Of a stretch of DNA of 41,717 bases, positions 41,523 through 41,717 are shown one piece after another. A program made the position numbers and the translations under genes. The notes under the pieces were generated by a model that saw only the letters and a list, made by a program, of their open reading frames with translations, did no database searches and was not told the DNA's origin. The stretch is taken from positions 1-41,717 of the forward strand of contig JBCBGC010000064.1 in the NCBI GenBank assembly GCA_038527215.1, given 5' to 3'. Positions within the stretch are counted from its first letter, which is position 1. Each line of letters opens with the position of its first letter. This DNA is from JAWPMV01 sp038527215. Its GTDB lineage: Bacteria; Bacteroidota; Bacteroidia; J057.

Positions 41523-41717
41523 CATGGGTCATCCCAAATGTTGAATAAGCTAAAATTTCACCAAAACGCTTCTTGAAACCATAGCTACTCACAAATATGT
41601 CACCCCGGAAAGGCATTTGACCGGTAGGGAAAATGACTTATCCGGGGTCTCCATGATTTCAGAAAGATCGCAGAGACCTCCGACGATATAGCTGTCGGAG
41701 CCCTTTATCCGGACCGC
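41521..41717 (-). repeat. R1 structured repeat, copy c (cut by the window end)
   Basis: In reverse complement this is almost the same as R1-a in its first half: CTCCGACAGCTATATCGTCGGAG stem, then ATGGAGACCCCGGATAAGTC, CCCTACCGGTCAAATGCCTTTCCGGGGTGACATATTTGT. It resembles R1-b in its last 75 bp, ending in CATTTGGGATGACCCATG. The first bases overlap the SDR stop codon (TAA at 41520-41522). The 5' half of the element lies beyond the window. Confidence 0.75.

Overview
The window looks like chromosomal DNA of a Bacteroidota bacterium, most likely from the Saprospiria/Lewinella-like branch (the branch is an inference). Evidence: two predicted type IX secretion (T9SS) cargo proteins with C-terminal sorting domains, a PorZ homologue, a TonB-dependent receptor of the outer-membrane beta-barrel type, genes without Shine-Dalgarno sites but with TAnnTTTG-type -7 boxes, and planctomycete-type cytochrome genes that are shared by Planctomycetes and Saprospiria. 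I see no tRNA, rRNA, CRISPR array, transposase, integrase or phage gene.

Layout. 1-114 is the tail of an OmpR-type response regulator. 123-6369 (minus) is a tight four-gene operon: a Tat-exported NHL beta-propeller, a PSCyt1/PSCyt2/PSD1 protein, a DUF1501 protein, and a membrane protein joining DUF2231, a heme-binding site and leucine-rich repeats. 6652-9087 is a divergent TonB-dependent receptor. 9108-9683 is a non-coding, TIR-bounded composite of structured repeats (family R1). 9791-16826 (minus) carries a sialidase-like T9SS cargo, an AlgI/AlgJ-type O-acetylation pair, an unknown exported protein and a secreted amidohydrolase. 17020-22446 (plus) carries an S9 peptidase, a Tat-exported metallo-beta-lactamase-fold enzyme, deoC and a TIM-barrel sugar isomerase. 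A second structured repeat family (R2) sits in front of several of these genes. 22443-28022 (minus) has an ankyrin protein, a DinB-fold protein, a leucine-rich T9SS cargo, an unknown membrane protein and a putative HExxH lipoprotein. 28212-33804 (minus) is a run of recO, an unknown protein, porZ, two related small winged-helix proteins and a lipoprotein. An ABC ATPase and mgtE converge at 34633/34635, and a 54-residue membrane protein lies upstream of mgtE. 36468-41522 (plus) is a DUF4956 / CotH-kinase / VTC polyphosphate polymerase / SDR cluster. The window ends inside another R1 copy (41521-41717).

Most promising for novelty: (1) R1 and R2, two families of intergenic elements whose stems change sequence but keep pairing, with three of the four full R2 copies lying sense-oriented 27-60 bp upstream of a start codon; (2) the four-gene cytochrome/LRR/NHL operon, whose substrate is unknown; (3) the DUF4956-CotH-VTC cluster, in which the CotH kinase is joined to a beta-sandwich and a right-handed beta-helix.
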